Assembly (NCBI GenBank): GCA_947626165.1
Contig: CANQRG010000006.1
Coordinates: 62,001-126,000 of the forward strand
Length of the DNA stretch: 64,000 nucleotides
Direction: 5' to 3'
Origin: an uncultured Clostridia bacterium
GTDB lineage: Bacteria > Bacillota > Clostridia > Oscillospirales > Ruminococcaceae
Position 1 is the first letter of the stretch. Each line of letters begins with the position of its first letter. The position numbers and the translations under genes were made by a program. The notes beneath the pieces are model-generated. The model did not search any database. It saw only the letters and a program-made list of their open reading frames with translations, and had not been told where the DNA came from. This document shows, in pieces, positions 46,272 to 54,107 of this stretch.

Positions 46272-46353
46272 CTAGCGAAAGTTTGTCAGTAGCAAAAGCA
46301 GTCATATCCCATACTGCACCATATCTTTTCTCACTAGCACCCAATAACAAACA

Positions 46354-46377
46354 AGCAGCCGCCTTACGGCAGCTGCT
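46354..46377 (-). terminator. Rho-independent terminator after the BspA-like gene
   Basis: Minus strand AGCAGCTGCC, loop GTAA, GGCGGCTGCT (one G-U pair), then TGTTTGTTATTG. Confidence 0.82.
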
Positions 46378-46434
46378 CGCATACATTTTTCTTTTAACTT
46401 TTGTCTCAAATATGTGACATAGAGCCTTAAATTT

Positions 46435-48654
46435 TTAAACTATAGAAACATATTTAGCTTCATATACCTTAATAGGTACTTTTGATTCCCCAATTTCTTC
46501 TATAGAAACTTTCCAACCAACAAATACGTAACCGGCTCTAGCTTGAGGTGCTTCTTTTGTTATTGTATCCTTTTCTGCTCTTCTGCTTACCATAACGCTA
46601 GAGTTACCGCCGTCAAAGCCTTCACATTTAGCTGTATCGCATTTAAACTTTGCAAACCAAATTGTACCAGTTTCTCCATACTTTTCAACAAATTTTTCTG
46701 TTTCTTCATATCCTATCCAAGTAACTTCAATTGGATTTTGATTAATTAAACCTTCTTCTGTCTTCTCAATCGTAACGGGTCTAGTTGTCCTGCAAGCATC
46801 ACAAATTTGAGTACCAGTACCCGTATCCTTGCTAGTCGGCATCTTTGTTACAGTTACTTTGCCCCAAGTGTGTCCGCCGTTATTGATTCTTACTATATCC
46901 ATTCTTGCCTTACAGCCGTCTCTTGTACAATGTCTTGACTTCTCACCCGGAATAGTACATGTAGCTTCTACATCAACTGTATATTCATAATCATAAGCAT
47001 GACCTAATTTAGATTTATACTCTTTAACTATTTCTCCGCAGTTAGTACATTTTTTAGTTATAACACCATTTTCAGTGCAAGTAGCAGCCGTCTGAGACTC
47101 AACAACATAATTATGTCCAGTTGTAGGAGCAGGAATTACTGTTACGTCTATTTTTGCTGTACATCCGTCATTCAAGCAATGCTTTGATTTCGAACCAGCC
47201 TTTAAGCAGGTAGCTGCAACGTCAACGGTAAATTCATCTGAATATCTGTGACCCAGTGCTGAATCTGTATAACGGAAGAATACCTGACCGCAAACTGAAC
47301 AATATGAATACTGTTTGCCTGCTTCTGTACAAGTAGCTTTTACTGTTTCACCTTTAACCAGCTTGTGGTCGGCTAAAGAAATTCTTGTTTTTTCTTCATA
47401 ACCACATTCTGTACATTTACGTGTTTTTTCTCCATAAGCATTACATGCAGCTTCTTTAGTTACTTTCCAGTCGCTGAATGTATGTACATGCTTTGCAGCC
47501 TGCGTTGTAGCAGCCTGAGTTGTTGCCGGTCTCGCTGTTGTAGTTGTTGTTGTTGTCTTTGTTGTGGTTGTAGTAGTTGTTGTAGGTTTAGCCGTTGTAG
47601 TTGTAGTAGTTGTCGCTTTCTTAGTTGTTGTAGTGGTAGGCTTAGCTGTTGTTGTCGTTGTTGGTTTTGCAGTTGTAGTAGTTGTTGTAGTAGTAACTTC
47701 TGCCGTTGTAGCAGCTGCAGTTGTAGGCATTGTAACTGCCGCTGTTGTAACCTCTGTTGCCGAAGTCGTTGCCGATTCAGGCATAGTAACCTCAGCAGTT
47801 GTAGTTGCTGCAGGAATTTCAGCCGCTGTTGTAGCTGCCGGTTCTGTAGCTTTTACCGCCGGCTTTGTAGCTGCTGCTGTTGTAACTGCTGCTGCAGTTG
47901 TTTTTGTTTCAGGTAAAGCAGCCTCAGTTTCAGTAGTTGTCGTTGTTACAGGCTTTGTAACTGCCGCTGTTGTAGTTGCTGCAGGTTCTGCAGATTCTTC
48001 TTTAGCAGCAGCTGGTGCTTTAACAATTTGTTTTCTTACAGCCATAGTTGTAACGGCTTGAACTGTTGCTGCTTGAGTCTTCTCTGCTGTCTGAGGTACA
48101 GCCGCAATTGCCGACTCTCCGCCAGAAGCCAAAATCTTCACAGATGAAGTCTGACCCTTACTGCTCAGCAAACTGCTGTAAGATCCGCTGGAAACGCTCG
48201 GCACTTCAATAACAGCCTTTTTGCTGATACCTTTCAATGCGTTACTTCCAACGCTCTCCAATTTCTTTGATGAAATTGTTATCTTGCTTAATTTAGTGCA
48301 ATTAGCAAATGCGTTTTTTCCAATAGTTTTCAATTCAGTATTGGTTTTAACAGTTTTAAGCTTTTTATACTTCTTAAAAGCGTTATTTCCAATGCTAGTT
48401 ACAGTAAATTTGTATCCCTTTACCTTAACTGTTTTTGGCATCTTTACAATTGTGATCTTCTTTGATTTAGCTCCGACAAGAGTTGCCGTTCCTTTTTTGC
48501 CGTTTAAAGAAACAACCTTGTAACGGTAATTGCCGCTGACAATTGTTTTTGAAAAATCGATTTTTGGTGATGCTGCCTGCGCCGAAACTGTCAGTGTACT
48601 AAATACCATTGCAAATGCCGCTATCATGCTTACTGTTCTTTTTGCTTTTTTCAT
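46435..48654 (-). CDS. BspA-like leucine-rich-repeat surface protein under c-di-GMP riboswitch control
   Basis: 739 residues from ATG 48654 (AGAGGTGTT upstream). A signal peptide (about 1-28, ending VSAQAA) is followed by a BspA-type leucine-rich repeat segment (about 30-170, VTSIGNNAFKKYKKLKTVKTN, LKTIGKNAFANCTKL). A long Thr/Ala-rich linker follows (about 195-390, including TTTTTTTTAKPTTTTT), then three to four Cys repeats (CTECGYEEKTR, YCSVCGQVFF, CTNCGEIVKEY, ICDACRTTRP) and a C-terminal beta-rich part. There is no LPxTG. BspA proteins often bind host or bacterial surfaces. The leader carries a c-di-GMP-I riboswitch and three consensus promoters lie upstream, so expression should follow c-di-GMP. 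Confidence 0.85.
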   Translation of the reverse strand: MKKAKRTVSMIAAFAMVFSTLTVSAQAASPKIDFSKTIVSGNYRYKVVSLNGKKGTATLVGAKSKKITIVKMPKTVKVKGYKFTVTSIGNNAFKKYKKLKTVKTNTELKTIGKNAFANCTKLSKITISSKKLESVGSNALKGISKKAVIEVPSVSSGSYSSLLSSKGQTSSVKILASGGESAIAAVPQTAEKTQAATVQAVTTMAVRKQIVKAPAAAKEESAEPAATTTAAVTKPVTTTTTETEAALPETKTTAAAVTTAAATKPAVKATEPAATTAAEIPAATTTAEVTMPESATTSATEVTTAAVTMPTTAAATTAEVTTTTTTTTAKPTTTTTAKPTTTTTKKATTTTTTTAKPTTTTTTTTKTTTTTTTARPATTQAATTQAAKHVHTFSDWKVTKEAACNAYGEKTRKCTECGYEEKTRISLADHKLVKGETVKATCTEAGKQYSYCSVCGQVFFRYTDSALGHRYSDEFTVDVAATCLKAGSKSKHCLNDGCTAKIDVTVIPAPTTGHNYVVESQTAATCTENGVITKKCTNCGEIVKEYKSKLGHAYDYEYTVDVEATCTIPGEKSRHCTRDGCKARMDIVRINNGGHTWGKVTVTKMPTSKDTGTGTQICDACRTTRPVTIEKTEEGLINQNPIEVTWIGYEETEKFVEKYGETGTIWFAKFKCDTAKCEGFDGGNSSVMVSRRAEKDTITKEAPQARAGYVFVGWKVSIEEIGESKVPIKVYEAKYVSIV
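47490..48080. repeat. Low-complexity coding tract (Thr/Ala-rich linker)
   Basis: GTTGTAGTAGTTG-type repeats on the plus strand encode the Thr/Ala linker of the BspA-like protein on the other strand. Such tracts often vary in length between strains. Confidence 0.8.
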
Positions 48655-48707
48655 ATTTAACACCTCTTCTTTTAATTTTGAAATAAGTCAATGTTCATAA
48701 AACAAAA

Positions 48708-48738
48708 AATTGCCCTATTTCAATAGAAATCGGCAATT
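48708..48738 (-). terminator. Riboswitch expression-platform terminator
   Basis: Minus strand AATTGCC, inner pairing ATTTC/GAAAT, GGCAATT, followed directly by TTTTGTTTT. It sits between the aptamer and the BspA-like start codon. Its 5' arm is also complementary to the 5' end of the aptamer. Confidence 0.85.
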
Positions 48739-48747
48739 ATGATTAAA

Positions 48748-48814
48748 TGCAACTGGCTGCCATTTTACAGGCCCTATAGCTTTGCGTCACAGCTTTTCAA
48801 CTGCTTTGCCGATT
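48748..48814 (-). promoter_or_regulatory. Cyclic-di-GMP-I (GEMM-I) riboswitch aptamer
   Basis: Read on the minus strand, the RNA has the GEMM-I landmarks in order: CGGCAAAGC, a stem capped by a GAAA tetraloop (CAGTT GAAA AGCTG), the nearly invariant GACGCAAAGC, GGGCCT, then ATGGCAGCC and a closing GTTGC that pairs with the opening GCAA. In known GEMM-I structures these hold the G, A and C that contact c-di-GMP. A terminator follows, then the BspA-like gene. Confidence 0.88.
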
Positions 48815-48835
48815 AATATTCTTTTGTATGTACTT

Positions 48836-48864
48836 ATTATATTCTATCTATTATTAAATGTCAA
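48836..48864 (-). promoter_or_regulatory. Promoter P1 (nearest the BspA-like gene)
   Basis: Minus strand TTGACA (48864-48859), 17-base spacer, TATAAT (48841-48836). Transcription would start about 15 bases before the complete aptamer. An A-rich tract lies just upstream. Confidence 0.85.
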
Positions 48865-48952
48865 TACTTTTTTTTAAAAAATTTTTATTTTTTTTATTTT
48901 ATTTTATCGACCTATCAACAATGAGAATAGAATATCATATGTAAACACTTAA

Positions 48953-48987
48953 TTTTGCATCACAGCCATTTAACTGCTTTGCCGATC
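48953..48987 (-). promoter_or_regulatory. Truncated GEMM-I aptamer, copy 2
   Basis: Keeps GATCGGCAAAGCAGTT and GGCTGTGATGCAAA. The GAAA tetraloop is lost, GACGCAAAGC has become GATGCAAAAT, and no 3' half follows. It is unlikely to bind c-di-GMP. Confidence 0.75.
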
Positions 48988-49007
48988 AACAATTTTTTGC
49001 TACACTT

Positions 49008-49036
49008 ATTATATTCTATTAAATATTATTTGTCAA
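49008..49036 (-). promoter_or_regulatory. Promoter P2
   Basis: Minus strand TTGACA (49036-49031), 17-base spacer, TATAAT (49013-49008), directly before truncated aptamer copy 2. Confidence 0.8.
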
Positions 49037-49120
49037 CACTTTTTTTTAAAAATATTTATTTTTTTATTTTTTTATTGACCTTTAAACAATGAGAACAGAA
49101 TATCGTATGTAAACACTTAA

Positions 49121-49155
49121 TTTTGCATCACAGCCATTTAACTGCTTTGCCGATC
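49121..49155 (-). promoter_or_regulatory. Truncated GEMM-I aptamer, copy 3
   Basis: Same changes as copy 2 (GATGCAAAAT, no tetraloop, no 3' half), showing that the decay came before this duplication. Confidence 0.75.
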
Positions 49156-49175
49156 AACAATTTTTTGCTACATTT

Positions 49176-49204
49176 ATTATATTCTATTAAATATTATTTG
49201 TCAA
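49176..49204 (-). promoter_or_regulatory. Promoter P3 (farthest)
   Basis: Minus strand TTGACA (49204-49199), 17-base spacer, TATAAT (49181-49176). Confidence 0.8.
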
Positions 49205-49266
49205 CACTTTTTTTAAAAAAATTTTAAAATTTTGAATTTTTTTAAATCAGTTTCTTGAAACCGTTT

Positions 49267-50178
49267 CTACTTACCGTATCCCTCAATGTAATCTCTGAAA
49301 AGCTCAAGGTATCTTTTAGCGATATTACTCAGCGGACGCTCCGACAAACGTATGTAACCTACCTCCATTATCTCGTCGCTTTTAAGCGGAATCGCCAAAA
49401 TATCCGTTCCGTTCAAATCACTGCTCAGAATTCCAGAGGAGATAGTATATCCGTCCAGTCCGATCAAAAGATTAAATAGAGTTGCACGGTCGGAAACAAC
49501 AATACTTTTCGGGCTTTCGTCAGTGCTGTGAAGCTCTTCTGAAAAGTAAAATGAATTGTTCACCCCTTGGTCGTATGTAAGACGAGGATATTTCAGAAGA
49601 TCTTTACGGCTTACAAATTTCTGTTTCGCCAGAGGATTATTCTTGCTCACAAATACATGAGGCTTTGCTTTAAACTGAGGTGTAAATTCCAGATCCTTGC
49701 TTTGCAGAATACGCAGTATAACCTCTCTGTTAAAGTTGCTAAGAAAGATTATTCCCAGCTCTGAGCGCTGTGTATGTACGTCTTCTATAATATCATATGT
49801 ACGCAGTTCACGCAGTGAAAATTCATATTGATCTTTACCATACTCTTTTACCAAAGCCACAAAAGCATTCACCGCAAACGCATAATGTTGTGCCGATACA
49901 GCAAAAACCCGCTTTATAGGTTCGCCCTGCTTGTAGGTATGCTCTAAAAGCTCCGCCTGCTCTACGACCTGCCTTGCGTAAGATAAAAATTTCGTTCCCT
50001 CATCAGACAGTATGACCCCTCTGTTGCTCCGAAGAAAAATAGTTATCCCCATTTCCTGCTCTAACTCGGAAACCGCTTTGGAAAGGCTCGGCTGTGTGAT
50101 GAATAACTTTTGTGCCGCCATTGTGATCGAACCGCATTGTACAATTTCAATTATATATTTTAGCTGCTGTAAGGTCAT
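49267..50178 (-). CDS. LysR family transcriptional regulator, probably of methionine genes
   Basis: 303 residues. The N-terminal winged helix-turn-helix is typical (MTLQQLKYIIEIVQCGSITMAAQKLFITQPSLSKAVSELE, read in parts), followed by the substrate-binding-like effector domain. ATG 50178 has GGAG upstream. It is the last gene of metE-metF-lysR, 51 bases after metF. The MET-box-like palindrome before metE matches the site of the streptococcal MtaR/MetR LysR regulators, so this protein is the likely activator of the operon. The effector is unknown; homocysteine serves in related MetR. Confidence 0.85.
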   Translation of the reverse strand: MTLQQLKYIIEIVQCGSITMAAQKLFITQPSLSKAVSELEQEMGITIFLRSNRGVILSDEGTKFLSYARQVVEQAELLEHTYKQGEPIKRVFAVSAQHYAFAVNAFVALVKEYGKDQYEFSLRELRTYDIIEDVHTQRSELGIIFLSNFNREVILRILQSKDLEFTPQFKAKPHVFVSKNNPLAKQKFVSRKDLLKYPRLTYDQGVNNSFYFSEELHSTDESPKSIVVSDRATLFNLLIGLDGYTISSGILSSDLNGTDILAIPLKSDEIMEVGYIRLSERPLSNIAKRYLELFRDYIEGYGK

Positions 50179-50229
50179 TGGAAAACACTCCGTTTCTGCT
50201 TTTCATTATACCTTACGCTAATTTAAAAA

Positions 50230-51099
50230 TCAACCGCTAATGGCAAGAAGCTTTTGAACCGCTTCATAAATTTTCTTTGCGGTATAGGGCTGATTCATCG
50301 TATATAAATGGATTCCGTCTGCCCCGTGAGAGATCAAATCAACAATCTGATCTATCGCATAAGCGATTCCCGCATCTCTTAAGGCTTCAGGATTATGCTC
50401 ATAGCGTTCAATAATTTTCATAAATTTTTTAGGCAGAGTGATTCCGCATAATTTCACCATTCGTTCAATTTGCGACTTATTAGTTACTGGCATTATTCCT
50501 GCTGAAATCGGTACATTTATATCCGCAAGCTGAACACGCTCTAAGAACGCGTAGAAATAACTGTTATCCAAAAAAAGCTGTGTAATCAGCTGATCTGCAC
50601 CGCAGTCAACTTTGTGTTTTAAATTATGTATATCCGACACAAGGTTTTCACTTTCTGTATGGCCCTCCGGATAGCAAGCGGCAATGATGTTAAAATCGTA
50701 ACGCTCTTTAATGAATGTAATAAGCTCATCAGCGTGGTAAAATACGCCTTTAGGTTCAATATCGGGTGTAATATCCCCACGCAGCGCAAGAATATTTTCA
50801 ATTCCCTCTGCCTTTATCTGTTCCAAAATTTTAATAGCGCTTTCCTTAGAAAGTCCTATACAAGGCAGATGAGCCACGCTTTCCGTTCCGTATTTATGCT
50901 TTATATCTGAAGCGATTTCTATTGTTTCCCTGCCGCTTTTTTTGCCGCCTGCACCATATGTAACGCTTATGAAATCGGGTTCGATCTCTTTCAGGCTGTC
51001 GAGCGTATTGTAAATAACAGATGCATCGTTTGTAGGCTTGGGCGGAAAAACTTCAAGCGAAAATACAGTTTTATCCCTAAATAATTCAGAGGTTTTCAT
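50230..51099 (-). CDS. metF: 5,10-methylenetetrahydrofolate reductase
   Basis: 289 residues, standard length. FSLEVFPPK holds the catalytic Glu. FISVTYGAGG, LALRGD, CYPEGH and GADQLITQLFLDNSYFYAFLERV are the FAD/folate-binding landmarks, and GIMPVTNKSQIERM follows. It makes 5-methyl-tetrahydrofolate, the methyl donor used by MetE. The start overlaps the end of metE by 14 bases, so the two are translated together. Confidence 0.95.
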   Translation of the reverse strand: MKTSELFRDKTVFSLEVFPPKPTNDASVIYNTLDSLKEIEPDFISVTYGAGGKKSGRETIEIASDIKHKYGTESVAHLPCIGLSKESAIKILEQIKAEGIENILALRGDITPDIEPKGVFYHADELITFIKERYDFNIIAACYPEGHTESENLVSDIHNLKHKVDCGADQLITQLFLDNSYFYAFLERVQLADINVPISAGIMPVTNKSQIERMVKLCGITLPKKFMKIIERYEHNPEALRDAGIAYAIDQIVDLISHGADGIHLYTMNQPYTAKKIYEAVQKLLAISG

Positions 51100-53356
51100 T
51101 TCTAAGCTCCTTTGCGGCGGCTACAAGATTTTCAAGACTTGGAACAGTTTCTGCATTACCCCTTGTTTTAAGTCCGCAGTCGGGATTTACCCAAAGCTTG
51201 TCAGCAGAAATCTTTGAAAGCATCTTTTTCAGCGCTGTCTTTATTTCCTCTTTAGATGGTATTCTCGGAGAATGAATATCATATACGCCGGGACCGACTT
51301 CCGTACGGAAATTATTTTCCTTAAGCACATCAAGAATACCTAAATCAGAACGGGAAGCCTCAAAAGTTATGACGTCGGCGTCCATATCGTCAATTTCCCT
51401 GATTATATCGGCAAACTCGCTGTAGCACATATGCGTATGTATCTGTGTTTCCGGTTTTACGCCGCTGTGAACAAGTCTGAATGCCGGAATCGCCCAATCC
51501 AGATAATCGCTCCAGTCTGACTTTCTAAGCGGAAGTTTCTCACGCAAAGCCGCCTCGTCCACCTGAATAATGCGAATACCGTTAGCTTCAAGGTCAAGAA
51601 CCTCCTCGCGGATCGCAAGCGCAATTTGGAATGCGCTTTCTTTCAGCGAAATATCCTCACGAGGGAATGACCAGTTAAGAATTGTGACAGGACCGGTAAG
51701 CATACCTTTCATAGGCTTTTCAACAAGGCTTTGAGCATAAACAGACCACTTTACCGTCATAGGCTTAGCCCGTGAAATATCTCCCCACACAACAGGAGGT
51801 TTAACACATCGAGTTCCGTAAGACTGTACCCACGCATTTTCTGTGAAGATATATCCATTCAAGTGCTCTCCGAAATACTCTACCATATCGTTTCTTTCAA
51901 ATTCACCATGAACAAGCACGTCAAGCCCGATTTTCTCCTGCAATGACACACACTCTGCTATTCTGTCTTTCATAAATTGCTCGTACTGTTCCTCTGTGAT
52001 TTTTCCTTTTCTGAATGAAGCACGCATTTCACGAACTTCTTTTGTCTGAGGGAAAGAGCCTATAGTAGTAGTCGGGAAAATCGGAAGATTCAATTTTGCC
52101 TTCTGTATTTTTTCACGTTCTGCAAACTCAGGCAGTCTTACAAAATCTTTATCTGACAATGCTTTGATCTTTTCAATGACCTGCCCGTCTTCTCCATAGC
52201 GTATCTGCTTAAAGAGTTGAGCATTTTGTTCATAATCAGCAGTTTCGTTGGGAGTATCGGAAGAAATGATCGTTTTTAAGTCTGCAAGCTCCGAGAGCTT
52301 TTCCTCGGCATAGGCGAAATGCTTTTTATAGCTTTCAGACATCTTACTTTCATTTCTCAACGTATAAGGAACGTGAAGCAGCGAACATGAAGTACCAATA
52401 ACCAATTCTTTGCTTACTTTTTGCAGTTTCTTAACCGCAGCGATTGTATTGCAGTAATTATTTTTCCAGATATTCTTTCCATTCACAACACCTGCGAACA
52501 AAACCTTATCCTTTGGAAATTTATTTTTCTCAACAAGCTCCAGGCTTTTCTTACCCTCAAAAAAGTCAAGTCCTACCCCGTCAAAATCAAGCGAGCAGAT
52601 TTCCGTATAGCAATCCCTTACATCACCGAAATAGGTTTGCAAAAGAACCTTTACATTTTCTTTAGCGGCAAGAATTTTCTCATAAAGCTGCACGAACAGC
52701 TTTTTGTCATCCTCCGTCATATCCATAACAAGACAAGGCTCGTCAAATTGAACCCACTCTGCCTCCAATGCGGAAAGCCTATTAAGAATTTCTATGTAAG
52801 CGTCAGCAATTTTATCTGCAAAATCCCATACGTTTTTACTGCCTGTATATTTTGCAAGCTTTAAAAAGGTGTATGCTCCGATGATCACAGGCTTTGTTTT
52901 TACACCGTTTTCCAAAGCTTCTGAAAACAATTCAAACGGCTTATTTCCTGCAAGTTTGATTTCTGTATCATCGTCGATTTCAGGAACCATATAGTGGTAA
53001 TTTGTATTAAACCACTTTTTCATTGCAAGCGCCTTTACGTCACCATATTCACCCTGATAGCCTCTTGCCATTGCAAAGTAAGTGTCAAGCTCTGAAATTC
53101 CAAGTTTACGGTAACGCTCCGGAATCACGTTCAAAAGAAACGCCGTATCGAGAATCCCGTCATAAAACGAGAAATCATTAGATGGAATAAAATCAATCTT
53201 ATTCTCCTTTTGAACCTCAAAAGCAGAAAGTCTTATCTGCTTTGCGACGTTATTTAATTCATCAGCTGTAATTTCGCTGCGAAAATACTTCTCACTTGCA
53301 AATTTCAGCTCACGCTGTTCTCCGATTCTCGGATAACCAATAATAGATGTTTTCAT
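51086..53356 (-). CDS. metE: Cobalamin-independent methionine synthase
   Basis: 756 residues, full length. Two beta/alpha barrels. The C-terminal one carries the zinc and homocysteine site: FPTTTIGSFPQTKEVR, VLVHGEFERNDMVEYFGE, GPVTILNWSFPREDIS, IQVDEAALREKLPL, HTHMCYSEF (His and Cys ligands), and the final NPDCGLKTRG (Cys ligand). It moves the methyl group from methyl-tetrahydrofolate polyglutamate to homocysteine. ATG 53356 has AAGGCGG upstream. A promoter and MET-box lie upstream, with no SAM riboswitch or T-box visible. Confidence 0.96.
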   Translation of the reverse strand: MKTSIIGYPRIGEQRELKFASEKYFRSEITADELNNVAKQIRLSAFEVQKENKIDFIPSNDFSFYDGILDTAFLLNVIPERYRKLGISELDTYFAMARGYQGEYGDVKALAMKKWFNTNYHYMVPEIDDDTEIKLAGNKPFELFSEALENGVKTKPVIIGAYTFLKLAKYTGSKNVWDFADKIADAYIEILNRLSALEAEWVQFDEPCLVMDMTEDDKKLFVQLYEKILAAKENVKVLLQTYFGDVRDCYTEICSLDFDGVGLDFFEGKKSLELVEKNKFPKDKVLFAGVVNGKNIWKNNYCNTIAAVKKLQKVSKELVIGTSCSLLHVPYTLRNESKMSESYKKHFAYAEEKLSELADLKTIISSDTPNETADYEQNAQLFKQIRYGEDGQVIEKIKALSDKDFVRLPEFAEREKIQKAKLNLPIFPTTTIGSFPQTKEVREMRASFRKGKITEEQYEQFMKDRIAECVSLQEKIGLDVLVHGEFERNDMVEYFGEHLNGYIFTENAWVQSYGTRCVKPPVVWGDISRAKPMTVKWSVYAQSLVEKPMKGMLTGPVTILNWSFPREDISLKESAFQIALAIREEVLDLEANGIRIIQVDEAALREKLPLRKSDWSDYLDWAIPAFRLVHSGVKPETQIHTHMCYSEFADIIREIDDMDADVITFEASRSDLGILDVLKENNFRTEVGPGVYDIHSPRIPSKEEIKTALKKMLSKISADKLWVNPDCGLKTRGNAETVPSLENLVAAAKELRNENL

Positions 53357-53385
53357 AAATATACCGCCTTAACTATTTTTTTATT

Positions 53386-53415
53386 ATTATAATATATTTT
53401 TCAGTTATGTGGTAA
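53386..53415 (-). promoter_or_regulatory. Predicted promoter of metE-metF-lysR
   Basis: Minus strand TTACCA (53415-53410), 18-base spacer, TATAAT (53391-53386). The weak -35 fits a promoter that needs an activator. Confidence 0.55.
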
Positions 53416-53436
53416 CACTTGTTTTTTATGGCTAAA

Positions 53437-53453
53437 CATAGTTTAAAACTATG
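53437..53453. promoter_or_regulatory. MET-box-like LysR operator
   Basis: CATAGTTT T AAACTATG on the minus strand, a perfect 17-base palindrome. It matches the TATAGTTTnAAACTATA box of MtaR/MetR regulators except for the end bases. Its centre lies about 66 bases before the expected metE start point, the usual LysR activator position. Confidence 0.7.
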
Positions 53454-53528
53454 ACTGTTTATCAGACCTGAAAATCTATTCTAGCTCTAACGAAGCAGAA
53501 CGATATAGTTGTAAATTATGAATATATA

Positions 53529-53557
53529 TTGAAAAGCTCATAGCTAAGGAGTATAAT
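53529..53557 (+). promoter_or_regulatory. Predicted promoter of the MmcQ/YjbR gene
   Basis: TTGAAA (53529), 17-base spacer, TATAAT (53552-53557), about 40 bases before the ATG. Confidence 0.65.
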
Positions 53558-53595
53558 AAAAGTGATGTTTAAACTTCAATAAAGGGATTTTTTCA

Positions 53596-53988
53596 ATGAA
53601 CAGAGAACAGTTAATGCAGTTCATTTCTGAGCGATACAGTACAGACGGTGAACACCCTTGGGAGAAATATCCTAAAAACACTGTATTCAGACACTATAAT
53701 AATAAAAAGTGGTTTGCGCTTATTATGGATATACCTAAAGACAAGTTAGGACTGAAAGGAACCGGCACAATAGATATACTAAATATCAAATGTGAACCGA
53801 TACTGATAGGTTCGCTTAGACTGGAAAGTGGCTTTTTCCCTGCATACCATATGAACAAAACAAATTGGATAACCATAGCTTTAGACGGCAGTGTAAATGA
53901 TGATAAAATCAAATGGCTGCTTGATATGAGTTTTGAGTTAACGGCTTTAAAGAAAATGAGAAAAAGCGATAAAAGCGTTACTCTTTGA
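53596..53988 (+). CDS. MmcQ/YjbR family protein
   Basis: 130 residues, single domain. ERYSTDGEHPWEKYPKNTVFRHYNNKKWFALIM (in parts), then GFFPAYHMNKTNWITIALDG and DKIKWLLDMSFELTALK match the MmcQ/YjbR fold, a small cytoplasmic domain often called DNA-binding though its role is not settled. ATG 53596 has AAAGGGA upstream. It is divergent from metE and ends where the promoter of the histidine kinase starts. Confidence 0.8.
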   Translation: MNREQLMQFISERYSTDGEHPWEKYPKNTVFRHYNNKKWFALIMDIPKDKLGLKGTGTIDILNIKCEPILIGSLRLESGFFPAYHMNKTNWITIALDGSVNDDKIKWLLDMSFELTALKKMRKSDKSVTL

Positions 53989-54013
53989 CAAATTGCCAAT
54001 TATAATCTATAAT
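53985..54013 (+). promoter_or_regulatory. Predicted promoter of the hybrid histidine kinase
   Basis: TTGACA (53985-53990, overlapping the stop codon of the gene before), 17-base spacer, TATAAT (54008-54013). It leaves a leader of about 88 bases, in which I see no known riboswitch. Confidence 0.75.
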
Positions 54014-54107
54014 TGTTATGGTACTATAATACTACGATAGATTAATTTGTATATTAAGGATTTGTGCAATTTTATATAATAAGATTACCCCATAAGGAGG
54101 ATTGAAC

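Larger units (their letters stand above)
48781..49204. repeat. Three tandem repeats of about 170 bases (promoter plus aptamer 5' half)
   Basis: Copies begin at about 48781, 48954 and 49122 (spacings 173 and 168). Each holds TTTGCxTCACAG, CTGCTTTGCCGAT, TTATTATATTCTAT and TGTCAA in the same order. Read on the minus strand each is an A/T tract, a consensus promoter and the 5' part of a GEMM-I aptamer. The two copies far from the gene resemble each other most closely. This fills the only gap over 300 bases in the window (48655-49266). Confidence 0.9.

Noticed and set aside
46173-46434. T-box leader for valS
   Set aside because: No T-box core sequence and the predicted leader is only about 65 bases.
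47482-48061. Long open frames on the plus strand (Cys-rich and Val-rich) opposite the BspA-like gene
   Set aside because: They are mirror images of the Thr/Ala repeat codons, with no ribosome site or plausible protein.
48781-49204. Repeats looked at as a possible CRISPR array
   Set aside because: Units are about 170 bases with promoter and aptamer content, not 25-40-base repeats with unique spacers.
53357-53595. SAM riboswitch or T-box before metE
   Set aside because: None of their conserved blocks are present; the MET-box explains the control better.
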